From contig OY829646.1 in the NCBI GenBank assembly GCA_963691815.1, positions 22,952,694-23,016,693 of the forward strand: DNA of 64,000 nucleotides, read 5' to 3'. The translations under genes were made by a program, and so were the position numbers. Shown in pieces: positions 60,000 to 64,000 of the stretch; the first letter of the stretch is position 1, and every line of letters starts with the position of its first letter. The notes under the pieces were generated by a model, which worked only from the letters and a program-made list of their open reading frames with translations, did not search any database and was not told the origin of the DNA. Source of the stretch: Echiichthys vipera (Eukaryota; Chordata; Actinopteri; Perciformes; Trachinidae).

Positions 60000-62290
60000 A
60001 AGTGCTATAATGCAATACATGTCTGTAAAATGTCTTTAAAAACGAACAAGCAAAAACGAAAACAGCAAATGCGCTTTTACTGACAAATGAAGAGGACCAG
60101 ACAACATTACAGATCTGTTTGGTCAATTAACTCATGTGAGAAAATATTATGAAAGAACAGATAATCGAAAAAGCAGCGTTACATTGCTGGAATATTAACT
60201 GAAGCTATAAACATGGCTTTTGGAGGATAAGGGTCCATCTGGTCAAAGGGTGAATGTCCCTGTCAGTGTGTGGTCTGTTTCCAAGCTGATGTCCTTAACT
60301 GCGGGGTTATGCTTGTACACACTAAGAATACAAGGCTCTCTAAAAGGGTTCTCCCTGAGAAGATCAGATGTGGACCTGTTTGGATTGATGTTTCTCAAAA
60401 TGCTTGCACGCAAACATTTTTTTTTGTTCTTTTAGAAGCTTCAAGGTAGATTTTATCAGCACTTTACCATTCAGTACTGAAACAATAATCCAGTAAGGTT
60501 AATACGTTCCAATAATCTATTCTTAAATTTGTTAAAGTTATTTAAATGATTTTAAATAATTTCTAATGTGTAATGTTGCAGTCTCTGTAATAAGTTTGTT
60601 ATAAATATGCTGCGAAAATAAAGTTAAGAAAGCTGTTATTTACAATAAGTTAAAAGAGTTAAAGCAGCAAATATTTACTTAAATATTAGAATCAAGAGGG
60701 GATAAAATATGACATTTCATTGTTATATAGACTTTCCTATGTGACACCCTTTGTGGCGTTATTTAATTATTTCTTTGGCATAAAGGTCCATGGCTTCACT
60801 TTTAACTTGAGAGTGTGTGTTCATAGTCTGCACTGACATTCCCTGTTGTGTTAACAGAGTGCTGCAATAAGGAGATCACTTTTTCATCTTCTCTTTGGAA
60901 AGAATGCAGATACCAGCTGGGAAGGGAAATTGTGGGAAAGTGTACCCAAATAATTTAAAAGCTGATTACCAAAGACAGGCTCCAGCGCAGTGTCTTTATC
61001 TCTGTTCATCTCGAACAAGAACACCAACACGACCAGACTCATATTTCTGTTGTTTGAGCCCCTCTCAATGGGTACATGTCCACACCTTTCTCTTTCAATA
61101 TATCAAGATGGCGGTGGATAACTGTGTGGGTGTCAAATGTATGCTAACAATCATGTGGATGTCCTGAATGAGCTTTTTATAGAGCACAGTGAAAAGTGAT
61201 CTGACTTTGTGATTGTTGCCTCTGTAGTTGAATACAGTTACACTTGAAATCAACATGATTCAGACAGGTCAAAAAGTAACAAAGCAGTTTTCAGAGTAGT
61301 TATTGTTATTAATAAATCTAGTTATTCATAATTTACATAGACACTACATGCAATTGTCCACCATCTCTTCCACTCTCTTCCGCTCCCTCTCTCAAATGCA
61401 TTGGTGCAGCACTGCAGTCCGTCTGTCCTTCTCTACTGAAAATTGTGCTACTATACTGTATAATGTAGTTTTGTGGGTCAGGTCAGGCTCGACTGGTTGA
61501 TTAATGGAGTGGATTGGCTCTCACACCCTTGACACCGATGCCTGACAAAGGGTACGGTGTAGCTTATGTCCGCTGTCGTGCTAGTGACAACTCGCTCTGA
61601 CCAGTCAGTGGTCTACAGTGTTTTAACTCCAACCTCTGCTATCGGCTCGGCTTGCTTGAAACTTTGTGTAACCAGTTGCTGTCCACATTTTTTGATAATG
61701 GAAACAGAGTTTTGAGGAGACAGAAATACCTGTATTTTATTTTTTATACTGATCAATGGTCATGTTGCCTATTTTCCTACTCTTTCATTTTACAGTATTT
61801 ATTGTCTTTAATCAGTGGCTCTGACAAAGTCTAAATTTAGACACCAGTGCAGTTATGTAACTAGATTTTAGGTCATGTACATGTAAATGTCAAAAGTTGT
61901 TATTTAGCGACTCCTTGCCTTGGAAGTTACTTGTACCGCCCTCTTCCCCCTCTGTTGGTCATGACCCTCCACAACACGTCAGTCATTTTGATGAGCTGTC
62001 TACTATCTGAAGTAAATTATAGACACTGAAGAACCAACCTATCTACATTTAGAGAATGCCCATTTGTATGAATCTTAACTGCTGTATGTTTAGCTTTGGA
62101 TTTGTTTGGACTTTTGTTGCCATCTCAACCTCAGTATAGAAGGAATAGCACAAGTGTTGCTAATAACATTAGCGGTACCAGGACCCTGAATCCAAAGCAA
62201 ATGAATGGAATTCAGGCACCATTCATTTTATCCTTCACATCTGTGCTTTTCCTACTGTCCCTGTTCAGTCCTGGCATTAACATGTGTCTC
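60000..62290. other. Intergenic DNA with no identified gene
   Basis: Frames at 60,220-60,435, 60,895-61,167 and 61,303-61,500 lack motifs and splice context. No repeat was recognised. Confidence 0.45.
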
Positions 62291-62292
62291 TG

Positions 62293-62755
62293 GTGATCCG
62301 ATCACGAGTGGACAGCTCTAAGTACATCTGTTCACACCTGTTCACACAAGACTGTGTCCCATGCATCTTGAGTGATCACCTGTCATCAGATCTCACTTCC
62401 TCAATATACAAAACACACACATAATTTCCTTTTGTAAGGACTTAATGCATTGATGTATTTAGCCGATGGGAGGCAGCAATGCACAAGTGTAATATATCTC
62501 AGTTGGCTTTTTTAAATCTTCAGATGTCATTAATATGACGCTGTGGGCATGCCTATGAGTATGTACTTCTGCTTATGCAAAGGACGTCAATTAAGTAGGC
62601 AGTCCTATATTGTGGCCCAGGACACATTCGCAAACACATTGCTAAAATAATGTCGCCATATGCAGCCCAGACCATCTCAGCATGTGGTCTCAATGCCTCA
62701 TCAATGCGTCTTGGGTCCGTTCACACCAGCAGAGGTGTCTCCTTGTGATCAGATA
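62293..62755. mobile_element. Possible DNA-transposon relic
   Basis: Left 'ggtgatccgatcacgag' and the reverse of the right end 'ggctatctgatcacaag' are imperfect inverted repeats. The interior has blocks seen in fish repeats ('tgttcacacctgttcacaca', 'gatcacctgtcatcagatct', 'gtccgttcacaccagcagag'). No ORF. Confidence 0.45.
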
Positions 62756-62759
62756 GCCA

Positions 62760-63559
62760 AAAACACATGATAATAGGTCTGAAAAAGGTATATCAGTTTG
62801 GTGTCAGCAGTCTACCTTTCCTGTAGGTGGAGCAGAACACTTTCCGATGATTTATAACTACTTATTCAATTGTATATGTATTTCAGTAATACTTCAACAA
62901 TTAAATTTTAATTTAAACTTTCAATTTTATCATCTCTTTAGGCCAGTATATTTGCAAATGAGATGCAGCAATGAAGTAATTTTCCAATTCAATAAATGAA
63001 CAAAGGTCTGAGTTATCTCCCGATGCGATCTCAGTCCTTGTATGACCTCTTCAGTTGCAGAGGAAGCTGGGACATGACTGTGGACACTCAGTCCTAATAA
63101 TGTAATGAATTCTCAAAAAACAGTTAAAGAAAAAAAGAAGGTTTTTACTGAAAAAACAAAAAAACTATGGTCATTTTATAATTTTATAGCATATGATTGT
63201 ATAAACATAAACATAGATGGACATCAATTAAAATCAGTTACATAATGTTTAAAATACATCTACTCCTCTTTTAGCAGGTGAGAGTAAAATGCTTTTAAGA
63301 GGTTAAAATCTTCACGTTTACATCAGTCAAAGGTTGACATACAGTGTTAAGTCATACAAGCTAAAATATAAACAAAGACAATTAATAATCCATTTTAATT
63401 CTGAATTAACATTTCATCCATTCATATCTGAGGCTGACAACATCAGTGGACTTGAATGAGCTGACATGCTTGCATAAATTCTACCAAGAAATTGACACAT
63501 GAGGTTTTGTGATGATCATACCGCACAGTATAAAGAAAAAGTCCCAACACATGACAAGT
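62760..63559. other. AT-rich intergenic DNA with no identified feature
   Basis: Many A/T runs and stops in all frames. If a minus-strand gene ends to the right, part of this could be its 3' UTR. Confidence 0.4.
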
Positions 63560-64000
63560 TGCTAGTTAAGGGTCGATTGCAAGTGCGGTGAATGAGTCTC
63601 TGAGCATCCAGCATCTGGGGAGGTTGAGGATCGGGGTGTAGCGGCTTGGAGTGGGGGGTTGTTATTGAGGGTTAGCAGTCAGAACAGCTTCCCCCATCGT
63701 CTCTGTGAGTGCTTTAGTGTAGTTAGTGGAGGAGGTATACATTATGGGGATAGTTCAGTGGTTGTCAGTTAGACTGTAGACAGTCCACAAACTCGAGGCG
63801 GGTGGAGATAGCTGGACAGGGATTGGCTGACTGTCCGTGGCGAGCAATGCAGAGTTGATGGAGGAACTGGGAGGGCAGCGAGTGGTCACAGCCTGTAGTT
63901 ACCGTGGAGATAACTAGTGATGGTTAATGTGGTTTGCCACCGTGGACGGACCGACACGAGGCGGGTCAGTCATGAGGAAGACGCTACCTCCTCCCAAAAA
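63560..64000 (-). other. GC-richer block at window edge, possible minus-strand transcript
   Basis: GC and CpG rise sharply against the AT-rich left flank. On the minus strand one frame starts at the window edge with FLGGGSVFLMTDPPRVGPST, then VANHINHH and a stop. Later windows of the same frame (SSSINSALLATDSQPIPVQL and beyond) are separated by stops. I recognise no protein. It may be a terminal exon with 3' UTR, a pseudogene or a repeat. Confidence 0.25.

Overview
This window is nuclear DNA of a ray-finned (teleost, probably percomorph) fish. The evidence is two spliced vertebrate genes with canonical GT-AG introns, AT-rich intergenic DNA full of CA/GT, GATA-type and ATT microsatellites, and many interspersed repeats of kinds common in teleost genomes. 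Repeat family assignments rest on recall, not on a database search.

Layout. Bases 1-8,580 hold no recognisable gene; they carry AT-rich tracts, several MITE-like or LINE-like repeats and a decayed LINE endonuclease fragment. A 14-exon gene on the + strand (8,682-19,100; 703 codons) is recognised as myzap, myocardial zonula adherens protein. It is a coiled-coil protein whose last exon also encodes a long proline-rich segment. Bases 19,101-23,400 are intergenic and contain a (CA)n tract, a 260-bp near-perfect inverted repeat and a TIR-bearing element. A four-exon + strand gene (23,573-27,520; 345 codons) is recognised as polr2m (Gdown1/GRINL1A), the RNA polymerase II-associated subunit. Its intron 1 holds the C-terminal part of a Tc1/mariner transposase.

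The order myzap then polr2m on one strand matches the mammalian GCOM1 complex locus, where the two genes can be co-transcribed. They work in different places: MYZAP at cell-cell junctions of heart and some other tissues, Gdown1 on RNA polymerase II in the nucleus. Their linkage therefore reflects conserved neighbourhood, not a shared pathway.

From 27,520 to about 63,560 I find no convincing coding exon in roughly 36 kb. This stretch holds transposon relics, microsatellites and several moderately GC-rich, repeat-free blocks that could be conserved regulatory DNA. In mammals the next gene is ALDH1A2 on the opposite strand, but none of its exons was recognised here. A GC-richer block at the right edge (63,560-64,000) may touch a minus-strand transcript, which I could not identify. 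No rRNA, tRNA, CRISPR array or bacterial-type feature was seen.
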